Positions 47,606 to 55,694 of a stretch of 64,000 nt of DNA are shown here, piece by piece (positions within the stretch are counted from its first letter, which is position 1; each line of letters opens with the position of its first letter). The notes below the pieces were generated by a model. The model made no database searches and was not told where the DNA came from. It worked only from the letters and a program-made list of their open reading frames with translations. Source of the DNA: F23-B02 sp963625655 (GTDB taxonomy: Bacteria > Bacillota > Clostridia > Oscillospirales > Oscillospiraceae); assembly GCA_963625655.1 (NCBI GenBank), contig CAVFTS010000004.1, forward strand, positions 1 to 64,000. The letters run 5' to 3'. A program made the position numbers and the translations under genes.

Positions 47606-47672
47606 TAGCAGACTCGAACTGCTGACCTCTCGCGTGTGAGGCGAGCGCTCTAACCGGCTGAGCTAATTCTCC
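47596..47672 (-). tRNA. tRNA-Val (anticodon CAC)
   Basis: Minus strand begins GGAGAATTAGCTCAGCCGG. Anticodon stem CTCGC-CTCACAC-GCGAG gives CAC. T-loop CAGTTCGAGTCTG; acceptor GGAGAAT/ATTCTCC, A73, encoded CCA. Confidence 0.96.
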
Positions 47673-47690
47673 GAAACGTATTACCCAAAC

Positions 47691-47719
47691 AGTATAGCAT
47701 TACCGAGGAAATATTTCAA
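47691..47719 (-). promoter_or_regulatory. promoter of tRNA-Val
   Basis: Minus strand TTGAAA (47719-47714), 17-nt spacer, TATACT (47696-47691). Confidence 0.78.
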
Positions 47720-47999
47720 GAGCGAAATTTGCGTTTTTGCGTCGGATTTTTTCGGACGCCGTGTCCGATGTGCCGTGTTAGCGGAATATGTATGAAAACA
47801 AAAACAAAATCGGTGATTTTGCCAATTTGTGCATCCGTATTAAATAAAAATGCACTTTTGGGCATTTCGGAGAAAAATGCAATCAAAAGCAGTGCAAAAA
47901 TTGCGCCATAAGGCACGCATTGTCTAATATCCACAAAAAAACGGGGCGATTTTTGTCGGTTTTTAATGGCGCTTGTCTACAAATTAACGGGTTAAAATG

Positions 48000-48028
48000 T
48001 TGACCGAAGCACTTGTTGATGTTAAAAT
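48000..48028 (+). promoter_or_regulatory. sigma-A promoter of the 2-oxoacid:ferredoxin oxidoreductase operon
   Basis: TTGACC, 17-nt spacer, TAAAAT; 43 bp before the first ATG. Confidence 0.78.
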
Positions 48029-48071
48029 ATAGCCGTTGCAGTATGCATATGCTGCGCAGAGGAGCAGATAC

Positions 48072-48809
48072 ATGAAAGACGTTAAAGTGCTTATAGGCAA
48101 TTACGGCAGCGGCAAGAGCGAGCTTGCGCTGAATTTTGCAATGCAGGCGGCGGCAAGGGGCGAACGCACCGAGCTGCTTGACCTCGACATGGTCAATACA
48201 TACTTCAGACTTACCGAGCGCGGCAAGATGGTCGAGCAGAAGGAGATTCGTCTCGTATCTCCGAACTATGCCTGCTCCGGCATTGAAACGCTGTCCCTGC
48301 CCGCAGAGGTCGCATCCGCCTTCGTTCTGGACTGGGATACCGTCATATTCGACGTCGGCGGCGACGATGTCGGCGCAACGGCGCTCGGCAGATACCATCA
48401 GGATTTCATGGATCTTGAGGAGGGCGCTTTGGAGGTTCTCAACGTCGTGAACATTCGCAGACCCCTTTCCGGCACCGTCGAAAAGCTCATCAGGCTTCAG
48501 GAGGGAATGGAGCTTCATTCCCGTCTTAAGATAACCGGCATGATAAACAACACGAACCTTGCGACCGAGACCTCGGAGGAGGAGCTGCGGGACGGCTATT
48601 ATATGCTGAAAGAGGTTTCGGACAGGACGGGCATCCCCGTCGCATATACTACCGGCAAGAAGGAATTTCTTGAGAAGTTTCTTTCGGAGGGACATGACCC
48701 CAAGTACATAGGCACCCCCGTTGCGATAGATATGTTCATGCACCGTGACTGGGATTCCTACATAAAGTACGGACTCAATACCGTCGACCCGAGGCAGAAA
48801 AATCTTTGA
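48072..48809 (+). CDS. P-loop nucleotide-binding protein leading the oxidoreductase operon
   Basis: 245 residues. Walker A LIGNYGSGKSELALNFA at 7-23; ELLDLDMVNTYFRLTERG and TVIFDVGGDDVGATALGRY resemble MinD/ArsA- or CobQ-type switch regions. No membrane segment. AGAGGAG precedes ATG 48072. It is 73 bp before the ferredoxin-like subunit and shares the promoter; this P-loop gene is often found before VorB-type oxidoreductases in Clostridia. Maturation or cluster/cofactor loading of the enzyme is a possible role, not shown. Confidence 0.78.
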   Translation: MKDVKVLIGNYGSGKSELALNFAMQAAARGERTELLDLDMVNTYFRLTERGKMVEQKEIRLVSPNYACSGIETLSLPAEVASAFVLDWDTVIFDVGGDDVGATALGRYHQDFMDLEEGALEVLNVVNIRRPLSGTVEKLIRLQEGMELHSRLKITGMINNTNLATETSEEELRDGYYMLKEVSDRTGIPVAYTTGKKEFLEKFLSEGHDPKYIGTPVAIDMFMHRDWDSYIKYGLNTVDPRQKNL

Positions 48810-48882
48810 TATGTCCTGCGGCAGCAGTTCATATATAAAACGTCATTATATTTTAGCAAAAATTAGGAAAAGAGGTAGTAAC

Positions 48883-49092
48883 ATGGTAAAGGTAACCATC
48901 AATGAAAACCTGTGCAAGGGTTGCGGTCTCTGTGCAAGAGCCTGCCCCAAGCATATCATTGAGCTTTCCAAGGCAAAGATCAACGCAAAAGGTTATCACC
49001 CGGCTGAGGTCGTAAGACCCGAAGAATGCATAGGCTGCGCATCCTGCGCACGCACTTGCCCCGATGTGGTAATCCACATTGAGAAAGAATAA
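48883..49092 (+). CDS. 2-oxoacid:ferredoxin oxidoreductase delta (2[4Fe-4S]) subunit
   Basis: 69 residues with two typical [4Fe-4S] motifs, CKGCGLCARACP and CIGCASCARTCP. It carries electrons from the TPP centre to ferredoxin. AAGAGG precedes ATG 48883. First of four subunit genes, 14 bp before the alpha gene. Codon choice in this and the next genes is strongly biased, as in highly expressed genes. Confidence 0.93.
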   Translation: MVKVTINENLCKGCGLCARACPKHIIELSKAKINAKGYHPAEVVRPEECIGCASCARTCPDVVIHIEKE

Positions 49093-49106
49093 GGAGGAAC
49101 AGAAAA

Positions 49107-50186
49107 ATGGCCAAAACTCTTATGAAGGGTAGCGAAGCTATTGCAGAGGCCGCCATCAGAGCCGGCGCCCGTTACTTCTTCGGCTATCCTATCACCCCGC
49201 AGACTGAGATCCCTGAGTACATGGCAGCACGCATGCCCGAAATCGGCGGCTGCTTCCTGCAGGCTGAATCCGAAGTCGCAGCAATCAACATGGTCTACGG
49301 TGCAGCAGGCACCGGCGCACGTGTCATTACCTCTTCCTCCAGCCCCGGTGTTTCCCTGAAGCAGGAAGGTATCTCCTACTGCGCAGGCGCACGCCTCCCC
49401 GCAGTCATCCTCAACGTCATGCGCGGCGGCCCCGGCCTCGGCAACATCCAGGCCTCTCAGGGCGACTACTTCCAGGCAGTCAAGGGCGGCGGCAACGGTG
49501 ACTATCACCTGCTGACCTACGCTCCCTCCTCCGTACAGGAAGCTATCGACATTATGATGTTCGCCTATGACAAGGCAGAGCAGTATCGCATCCCCGTTCT
49601 CTTCATCGCTGACGGTATCATCGCTCAGATGATGGAGCCTGTTGAGATGCCCGAAATGGTCGACTTCAAGATTGACCCCGAGAAGAAGCCTTGGGCTTGC
49701 ACCGGCTGGAAGCCCGGCGACGACCCCGAGAAGCGCGGCGTAATCAACTCCATTTACATTTCCACCGAGGAACTCGGCGAGCATAACGACGTTCTGCAGG
49801 CCTGCTACAAAGAGGTCGTTGCAAACGAGCAGATGTGGGAAGAGTACAACTGCGAAGGCGCAGAAATCATCATCACCGCATTCGGTACCGTTGCACGTAT
49901 CGCAAAGTCGGCCATCAGCGAGCTGAAGGCTGAGGGCATCAACGTCGGTCTGGTACGTCCCATCACCGTATGGCCCTTCCCGTATGACGCAATGGCAAAG
50001 GCCATCGCTGCAGACAGCGTAAAGGCCGTTCTGGACGTAGAGCTGAACGAAGGCCAGATGCTGCAGGATGTCAAGCTTGCAGTCAACGGCACCAAGCCCG
50101 TTGATTTCTTCGGTCACTGCGGCTCCCAGATGCCCACCACCGACGAGATCGTCGCGAAGATCAAGAGCATGAAGGAGGCTATGTAA
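49107..50186 (+). CDS. vorB: 2-oxoacid:ferredoxin oxidoreductase alpha subunit (VorB type)
   Basis: 359 residues. Pyrimidine-binding and domain II part: GSEAIAEAAIRAGARYFFGYPITPQTEIPEYM, ASEVA-like AESEVAAINMVYGAAGTGARVITSSSSPG, MRGGPGLGNIQASQGDY. The family oxidatively decarboxylates branched 2-oxoacids or 2-oxoglutarate to acyl-CoA, giving reduced ferredoxin and CO2. The sequence is closest in pattern to VorB proteins; substrate choice between 3-methyl-2-oxobutanoate and 2-oxoglutarate is not certain. AAGGAGG precedes ATG. Confidence 0.92.
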   Translation: MAKTLMKGSEAIAEAAIRAGARYFFGYPITPQTEIPEYMAARMPEIGGCFLQAESEVAAINMVYGAAGTGARVITSSSSPGVSLKQEGISYCAGARLPAVILNVMRGGPGLGNIQASQGDYFQAVKGGGNGDYHLLTYAPSSVQEAIDIMMFAYDKAEQYRIPVLFIADGIIAQMMEPVEMPEMVDFKIDPEKKPWACTGWKPGDDPEKRGVINSIYISTEELGEHNDVLQACYKEVVANEQMWEEYNCEGAEIIITAFGTVARIAKSAISELKAEGINVGLVRPITVWPFPYDAMAKAIAADSVKAVLDVELNEGQMLQDVKLAVNGTKPVDFFGHCGSQMPTTDEIVAKIKSMKEAM

Positions 50187-50187
50187 A

Positions 50188-50949
50188 ATGTCCGTAGTAT
50201 TTGAAAGAACCAAGCTCCTTACCGATAAGCAGTTCCATTACTGCCCCGGCTGCAACCACGGCATTATCCACCGTCTGGTAGCAGAGTCCATTGAAGAGCT
50301 CGAAAAGGAAGGCGTCATCGAGGAAGGCAAGGTCATCGGTGTTGCTCCTGTCGGATGCTCCGTTTTCGCATATGATTACTTTAACTGCGATATGTACGAA
50401 GCCGCACACGGCCGTGCTCCCGCAGTCGCAACCGGTGCAAAGCGTGTTGTCGGCAAGGACACCCTCGTATTTACCTACCAGGGCGACGGCGACCTCGCTT
50501 CCATCGGTACCGCAGAGATCGTTCACGCCGCACACCGTGGCGAGAAGATCTGCACCATTTTCGTCAACAACGCAATTTACGGCATGACCGGCGGTCAGAT
50601 GGCTCCTACCACCCTCGTAGGTCAGAAGACCACCACCTCTCCCAGAGGCCGTGACGAAGCATGGTGCGGCGCTCCCATCCGTGTTGCCGAAATGCTGGCT
50701 ACCATCCCCGGCTCTTACTACATTGAGCGCTGCGCAGTCAACAACAACGGCAACATCATGAAGACCAAGAAGGCCATCAAGAAGGCATTCACCTATCAGA
50801 TGGAAGGCAAGGGCTTCTGCCTCATCGAGGTTCTGTCCACCTGCCCGACCAACTGGGGCCTCAGCCCGATCGAAGCCATGAAGTGGCTGGAAGAGAACAT
50901 GATTCCTTACTATCCCCTCGGTGTTAAGAAAGACAAGGAGGCCGAATAA
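50188..50949 (+). CDS. 2-oxoacid:ferredoxin oxidoreductase beta (TPP-binding) subunit
   Basis: 253 residues. FHYCPGCNHGIIHRLVAE, then GDGDLASIGTAEIVHAAHRGEKICTIFVNNAIYGMTGGQMAPTT with the TPP motif GDGD...NN. It is the catalytic TPP half of the complex. ATG 50188 is one base after the alpha stop with GGAGG inside the alpha end. Conserved CPGC and CP in STCPTNWG may bind a cluster, as in other beta subunits. Confidence 0.94.
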   Translation: MSVVFERTKLLTDKQFHYCPGCNHGIIHRLVAESIEELEKEGVIEEGKVIGVAPVGCSVFAYDYFNCDMYEAAHGRAPAVATGAKRVVGKDTLVFTYQGDGDLASIGTAEIVHAAHRGEKICTIFVNNAIYGMTGGQMAPTTLVGQKTTTSPRGRDEAWCGAPIRVAEMLATIPGSYYIERCAVNNNGNIMKTKKAIKKAFTYQMEGKGFCLIEVLSTCPTNWGLSPIEAMKWLEENMIPYYPLGVKKDKEAE

Positions 50950-50950
50950 T

Positions 50951-51493
50951 ATGAAAAAAGAATTTATATTCGCTGGCTTCGGCGGTCAGGGCATGCTCCT
51001 GATCGGCAAGTTCCTTGCAATGGCTTGCATGCTCGACGGTAAGCACGTTTCCTGGCTTCCCTCCTACGGTCCCGAAATGCGTGGCGGTACCGCAAACTGC
51101 TCCGTCATCGTATCCGACGATCCCGTTGCATCTCCTCTGGTCGACATGGCAGACGTTGTCGTTGCCATGAACCGTCCTTCTCTCGACAAGTTCGAGCCGC
51201 ATGTAAAGCCCGGCGGAGTTCTCGTAATCAACAGCTCCATCATCGACCGCAAGGCAGAGCGTGACGACATCACCGTCGTATACTGCGATGCAAACCGCAT
51301 AGCGGAAGAAGTCGGCAACCCCAAGGGCGCAAACGTCGCCATCCTCGGAGCAATGCTGGCAAAGGCACCCGTCACCACCGACGAGAGCATGAGCGAAGCA
51401 ATCCGCATCGAGCTCGGCGAGCGCAAGGCAAAGTTCCTCCCCGGCAACATGAAGGCACTTCAGGCCGGCAAGGATGCCGCAAACGCACAGTAA
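50951..51493 (+). CDS. 2-oxoacid:ferredoxin oxidoreductase gamma subunit
   Basis: 180 residues. FAGFGGQGMLLIGKFLAMACMLDGKHVSWLPSYGPEMRGGTANC is the family start (CoA-side domain). ATG 50951 is one base after the beta stop; the ribosome site AAGGAGG is in the beta end. Strong terminator downstream. Completes the four-subunit complex (delta, alpha, beta, gamma). Confidence 0.94.
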   Translation: MKKEFIFAGFGGQGMLLIGKFLAMACMLDGKHVSWLPSYGPEMRGGTANCSVIVSDDPVASPLVDMADVVVAMNRPSLDKFEPHVKPGGVLVINSSIIDRKAERDDITVVYCDANRIAEEVGNPKGANVAILGAMLAKAPVTTDESMSEAIRIELGERKAKFLPGNMKALQAGKDAANAQ

Positions 51494-51507
51494 TCTATAC
51501 CTATAAT

Positions 51508-51537
51508 AAAAAGAAGCGGCACTGCCGCTTCTTTTTT
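51508..51537 (+). terminator. terminator of the oxidoreductase operon
   Basis: AAAAAGAAGCGGCA/TGCCGCTTCTTTTTT stem with a 2-nt-scale loop; 15 bp after the gamma stop. Confidence 0.9.
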
Positions 51538-51584
51538 GTTTAAGCATCGGCGTGAAAAAGGTAAGACCTTTGTCCGCCGATGCT

Positions 51585-51833
51585 TTATATTCCCTTGTAC
51601 TTCCGTTTTGTAGCCATGCCGCCTCTGATGTGGCGTTCGGCCTTGTTGAGATCCAGCACCTGCCGAACCTCGGAATACAGGGCGGGATTGACTGTTCGCA
51701 GCCTTTCGGTGAGATCCTTGTGTACGGTGCTTTTTGAGATGCCGAAGTGCTTTGCCGCTTTTCGGACTGTTGTTTTGTTCTCGATTATGTACACGGCAAG
51801 ATCGCAGGCACGCTCTTCGATATTTGTATGCAA
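51585..51833 (-). CDS. spoIIID: Sporulation transcriptional regulator SpoIIID
   Basis: 82 residues. HTH core VRKAAKHFGISKSTVHKDLTERL is nearly the B. subtilis SpoIIID sequence; RHIRGGMATKRKYK at the C-terminus is also diagnostic. It adjusts sigma-E regulon expression in the mother cell. The start is best placed at TTG 51833, because LHTNIEERA aligns with the MHDYIKERT start of B. subtilis SpoIIID and GGGGAG lies 8-10 bases before; GTG codons at 51842 and 51839 are alternatives. A sigma-E-like promoter lies upstream. Confidence 0.93.
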   Translation of the reverse strand: MHTNIEERACDLAVYIIENKTTVRKAAKHFGISKSTVHKDLTERLRTVNPALYSEVRQVLDLNKAERHIRGGMATKRKYKGI

Positions 51834-51863
51834 ATACACCACTCCCCGTTTTTATATGGTAAA

Positions 51864-51893
51864 TGTATATGTGGGGCGGCGTCGGCATATGAG
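51864..51893 (-). promoter_or_regulatory. sigma-E-like promoter of spoIIID
   Basis: Minus strand CTCATATG (51893-51886), 14-nt spacer, CATATACA (51871-51864); six of eight bases match at each box of the sigma-E pattern GTCATATT-N14-CATACACT. Confidence 0.55.
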
Positions 51894-51906
51894 CGATAAT
51901 CACGGC

Positions 51907-51934
51907 TTGCAATTTTTTGTGCGTATGTTAAAAT
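51907..51934 (+). promoter_or_regulatory. sigma-A promoter of the ABC exporter pair
   Basis: TTGCAA, 16-nt spacer, TAAAAT. Confidence 0.62.
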
Positions 51935-51960
51935 AATAATTTAGAGATGAGGTGATCCCA

Positions 51961-53766
51961 TTGAAAGATACCGTCGGAAAGGGCGGAAATATGAAGGTTA
52001 TACGGCAGCTTTTAAAGGGCAGCATGAAGTATTTTGTGCTTTGCATCCTTGCGGGCGTGCTGTTTACGGTTTGCGAGCTTGTGATACCGCAGATACTCAG
52101 AGTCTCCGTCGACTCCGTCATCGGGGACAGCGAGCCGGATATTCCGGCGGTTCTGCTGCGAGCGCTTGACTCCGTGGGCGGCATTGCCGCCGTGCGTGCG
52201 AATATGTGGAGTCTTGCGGCTTTGGTGCTGCTGTTCGGCGGACTGAGCGCAGTTTTTCGCTATGCGATGAATATGTATAACGCAAAGGCGGGTGAGACCC
52301 TCGTCAAGACCGGCAGGGACCTTCTGTACGGACATATACAGAGACTGCCGTGGAGCTGGCACTCCGAAAATCCCACGGGCGATATAATTCAGCGCTGCAC
52401 CTCGGACATTGAGCGTATTAAGACCTTTTTCCAGGAGCAGTTCGTTGCGGTTTTCCGCATCGTGATACTCATTGTGCTGTCGCTTGTGTGCATGATCGCA
52501 ATGAACTTCAGGCTTTCACTCGTGGCGCTCATCATGTTTCCGATAATCATTCTGTACTCGTGGCTTTTCCACAACAGGATCCGTGACCGCTTCACCGACT
52601 GCGACGAAAACGAGGGCGTTCTGAGTACGATAGCGCAGGAGAACCTCACGGGCATCCGTGTCGTTCGAGCCTTCGGTCAGGAGGACTTTGAGCGCCGCCG
52701 CTTTGATGCGCAGAACGAGCACTATACAAGCCTGTGGATAAAGCTTTGCCGCACTCTCGGCTCGTTTTGGGCTGTGGGCGACCTTACAAGCTGCCTTCAG
52801 GTCATGCTGACCGTCATATTCGGCAGTGTGCTTTGTGTTAACGGCGAGATGAGCGCAGGCGAATTTATCTCGTTTACCGTGTATAATTCCATGCTCATAA
52901 ACCCGGTGCGCCGTCTCGGAAGAATGATTTCCGAGATGAGCAAGGCGGGCGTATCCGTGTCCAGAATTGCAGACGTGCTTTTGGCGCCGACGGAAAAGGA
53001 TGCGGAAACCGCCGAAGCCGCTCCCATGACGGGGGATATAGAGTTTAAAAACGTGTCCTTTGCATACAAGGACGGCGACGAGGTGCTGAAGGACCTGTCC
53101 TTCACCGTGCCGGCTGGCAGCAGCTTCGGTGTCCTCGGCAGTACCGGCTCCGGCAAGAGCAGCATAATTTTGCTGCTGTGCAGGCTATGCGACCCGGACT
53201 CCGGCAGCATATGCATCGGCGGCGGCGACATTGCGCAGATGCCCGCAAAATGGGTGCGCTCGAATGTCGGCGTAGTGCTTCAGGAGCCGTTCCTGTTTTC
53301 GAGGAGCATCGAGGAGAATATCGGCATCTGCGGCGCCGACGATACCGAGGTGCGCAGGGCGGCACGCACGGCGTGCATCGACTCGGACATCGAGAGCTTT
53401 GCAAACGGCTACGACACCATGGTCGGCGAACGGGGAGTGACCCTGTCCGGCGGACAGCGTCAGCGTGTTGCCATCGCCCGTATGCTCACGAGGAAAACGC
53501 CGATCATCGTGTTTGACGATTCGCTCTCCGCCGTCGATACCGAGACGGACGAGCGAATACGCACGGCGCTCAATGCCGACCTCAAGGGCATCACAAGCAT
53601 AATCGTTTCGCACAGAATAACGACCCTTTTGGGCTGCGACAGGGTGCTTGTACTCGAAAACGGTACGGAGTCCGATATCGGAACGCCGCAGGAGCTTCTG
53701 CAAAGGGACGGACTGTTCAGAAGAATATATGACATACAAATGGCGATAGAGGAGGAGAGCGTATGA
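51961..53766 (+). CDS. ABC exporter half-transporter with degenerate catalytic Glu (subunit A)
   Basis: 601 residues: six-TM domain (about 20-320) and NBD. Walker A GSTGSGKSS, signature LSGGQRQRVAIARML, Walker B IIVFDDSLSAVD in which the catalytic Glu is Asp, D-loop SAVDTE, switch His SHRITT. It forms a heterodimer with the next gene product, in which one ATP site is degenerate as in BmrCD and TM287/288. TTG 51961 directly after GAGGTGATC is the likely start; ATG 51991 is an alternative. Exports lipids, peptides or drugs; unknown. Confidence 0.9.
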   Translation: MKDTVGKGGNMKVIRQLLKGSMKYFVLCILAGVLFTVCELVIPQILRVSVDSVIGDSEPDIPAVLLRALDSVGGIAAVRANMWSLAALVLLFGGLSAVFRYAMNMYNAKAGETLVKTGRDLLYGHIQRLPWSWHSENPTGDIIQRCTSDIERIKTFFQEQFVAVFRIVILIVLSLVCMIAMNFRLSLVALIMFPIIILYSWLFHNRIRDRFTDCDENEGVLSTIAQENLTGIRVVRAFGQEDFERRRFDAQNEHYTSLWIKLCRTLGSFWAVGDLTSCLQVMLTVIFGSVLCVNGEMSAGEFISFTVYNSMLINPVRRLGRMISEMSKAGVSVSRIADVLLAPTEKDAETAEAAPMTGDIEFKNVSFAYKDGDEVLKDLSFTVPAGSSFGVLGSTGSGKSSIILLLCRLCDPDSGSICIGGGDIAQMPAKWVRSNVGVVLQEPFLFSRSIEENIGICGADDTEVRRAARTACIDSDIESFANGYDTMVGERGVTLSGGQRQRVAIARMLTRKTPIIVFDDSLSAVDTETDERIRTALNADLKGITSIIVSHRITTLLGCDRVLVLENGTESDIGTPQELLQRDGLFRRIYDIQMAIEEESV

Positions 53767-55559
53767 AAAAGAAATTTTCATGGTTCGGAATCCCCGCTAT
53801 CATGCCTTACTTAAGACCATACAAAAAGCTGATCGTCACCATGGTGGCCGCCGGTGCGATAGGCAGCGGCATGGACGCAGTTATACCGCTGTTCCAGCAA
53901 TATGCGATAAACAACTTTGTCGCAAACTCCACGCTGTCGGGGCTTTGGATATTCGTTGCGCTGTACGTTTCGGTCATGGCGGTGCAGGTGGTAACGAACT
54001 ACATTTCGGCGTTCGGCGCCTGCAAAGCGGAAATGTATATCGGCAGGGACTTAAAGCGCGCGAGCTTCGATCACCTGCAAACGCTGTCGTTTTCGTACTT
54101 TAATCAGAACAGCGTCGGCTACATACACGCAAGGGTGATGTCCGATACCGACCGCATAGCGGGAACGCTTGCGTGGGGCATCATGGAATCGGTGTGGTAC
54201 GTTGCGTACCTTGTGCTTGCGATCGTGATGATGCTGATACTCAACTGGAAGCTTGCGCTGTGCGTCATTGCGGCGGTGCCGGCGGCGATAGTCATGGGCA
54301 GCGTTTTTCAGAAGAAAATGCTGAAATACCAGCGCAGAGTCAGAGAAGAAAACTCGCTTATAACCTCGGCCTTCAACGAGGGAATAAGCGGCGCAAAGAC
54401 CATAAAGACACTGGTCATTGAGAATAAAACCGAGACGGAGTTCGACGGGCTTACCGCCGAGATGAAACGGCTGAGTGTAAAGCATATGCACTTCCGCAGT
54501 CTGTTCATGTCGGGTACGGCGTTCGTCTGCTCGATCGCACTTGCCGTCGTGCTGTGGCGGGGCGGCGTTATCAGCGCCGAGGGCGTCATGCTCATCGGCA
54601 CGCTGTCTGCGTTTATCAGCTATGCGCAGGGCATGATGGAGCCGATACAGTTTCTCGTTCAGGTCATCTCCTCGCTTATAAACGTTCAGGTCAACGTGGA
54701 GCGCTTCACGAGACTGATGGAAACGCAGCCGGACGTTGCGGACAGTCCCGAAGTAATAGAAAAGTACGGCGACGACTTTTCACCCAAGCGTGAAAACTGG
54801 GAGCCGCTGCACGGCGACATCGAGTTTTGCGACGTGAGCTTCCGCTACCCGGACGGCGACGACTATGTGCTTGAGCATTTTGATTTGAAGATACCGCAGG
54901 GGACGAACGTTGCGATAGTAGGCGAGACGGGAGCGGGAAAATCGACGCTCGTAAACCTCGTCTGCCGCTTCTTCGAGCCGACCTCCGGCAAAATACTCAT
55001 AGACGGCGTTGACGCAAGGGAGCGCAGTCAGCTCTGGCTGCACTCGAACATCGGCTACGTTCTGCAAACGCCGCATCTGTTTTCGGGTACGATACTTGAA
55101 AATCTGCGCTACGGCAACCGAAATGCGAGCATGGAGCAGATAGAGGCTGCGGTGAAAGCGGTCTCGGCGGATAAGATGATAAGCAGACTGCCCGACGGCT
55201 ACGACACCGTTTTGGGCGAGGGCGGAGGCGGCCTGTCCACCGGCGAAAAGCAGCTTCTGTCCTTTGCAAGGGCGCTGCTTGCCGATCCGAGGATATTTGT
55301 GCTTGATGAGGCGACAAGCTCCGTTGATACCGTGACCGAGCAGCTTATCCAAAACGCCATCGACAAGGCGATGAGCGGGAGGACGAGCTTTATCATTGCG
55401 CACAGGCTCTCGACCATCCGCAAGGCGGACCTTATCCTCGTCGTGAGCGACGGCAAGATAATCGAGCGAGGCACCCACACGGAGCTTATGAGGCTGAACG
55501 GCGAGTACCGAAAGCTATACACCATGCAGTACCGTGAGGAGCAGCTTAAGCGGATATGA
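53763..55559 (+). CDS. ABC exporter half-transporter (subunit B)
   Basis: 598 residues: six-TM domain, then NBD with Walker A GETGAGKSTL, signature LSTGEKQLLSFARAL (Gly-Gly replaced by Thr-Gly), Walker B IFVLDEATSSVDT with intact catalytic Glu, and switch His AHRLST. The atypical LSTGE signature completes the degenerate site with subunit A, while the Glu here serves the active site. ATG overlaps the previous stop (ATGA), so both halves are co-translated. Confidence 0.92.
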   Translation: MKKKFSWFGIPAIMPYLRPYKKLIVTMVAAGAIGSGMDAVIPLFQQYAINNFVANSTLSGLWIFVALYVSVMAVQVVTNYISAFGACKAEMYIGRDLKRASFDHLQTLSFSYFNQNSVGYIHARVMSDTDRIAGTLAWGIMESVWYVAYLVLAIVMMLILNWKLALCVIAAVPAAIVMGSVFQKKMLKYQRRVREENSLITSAFNEGISGAKTIKTLVIENKTETEFDGLTAEMKRLSVKHMHFRSLFMSGTAFVCSIALAVVLWRGGVISAEGVMLIGTLSAFISYAQGMMEPIQFLVQVISSLINVQVNVERFTRLMETQPDVADSPEVIEKYGDDFSPKRENWEPLHGDIEFCDVSFRYPDGDDYVLEHFDLKIPQGTNVAIVGETGAGKSTLVNLVCRFFEPTSGKILIDGVDARERSQLWLHSNIGYVLQTPHLFSGTILENLRYGNRNASMEQIEAAVKAVSADKMISRLPDGYDTVLGEGGGGLSTGEKQLLSFARALLADPRIFVLDEATSSVDTVTEQLIQNAIDKAMSGRTSFIIAHRLSTIRKADLILVVSDGKIIERGTHTELMRLNGEYRKLYTMQYREEQLKRI

Positions 55560-55620
55560 GCGCTGCGGACCTCGTTTTGCTCAATCACAACGTATATTAA
55601 AAAGCTGCTGCAATATGTGC

Positions 55621-55649
55621 TTGAATAAAACAGGCATTGATTGTATAAT
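55621..55649 (+). promoter_or_regulatory. sigma-A promoter of the SLH surface-protein gene
   Basis: TTGAAT, 17-nt spacer, TATAAT. Confidence 0.78.
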
Positions 55650-55694
55650 CGAAGCAAGAAAAAACCAACGACACTAACGAAGGAGACGGATAAG

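Larger units (their letters stand above)
47673..48071. other. 399-bp intergenic region
   Basis: Contains the tRNA-Val promoter (47691-47719) on the minus strand and the promoter of the oxidoreductase operon (48000-48028) on the plus strand. The short open frame at 47716-47934 has no ribosome site or homology. I see no RNA gene. Confidence 0.6.

Noticed and set aside
47716..47934. 72-codon minus-strand frame in the 399-bp spacer
   Set aside because: No Shine-Dalgarno, no recognisable protein features, and it runs over the tRNA-Val promoter.
48996..50213. 405-codon minus-strand open frame
   Set aside because: Antisense of the oxidoreductase alpha gene; the strong codon bias of the real gene leaves the opposite frame open.
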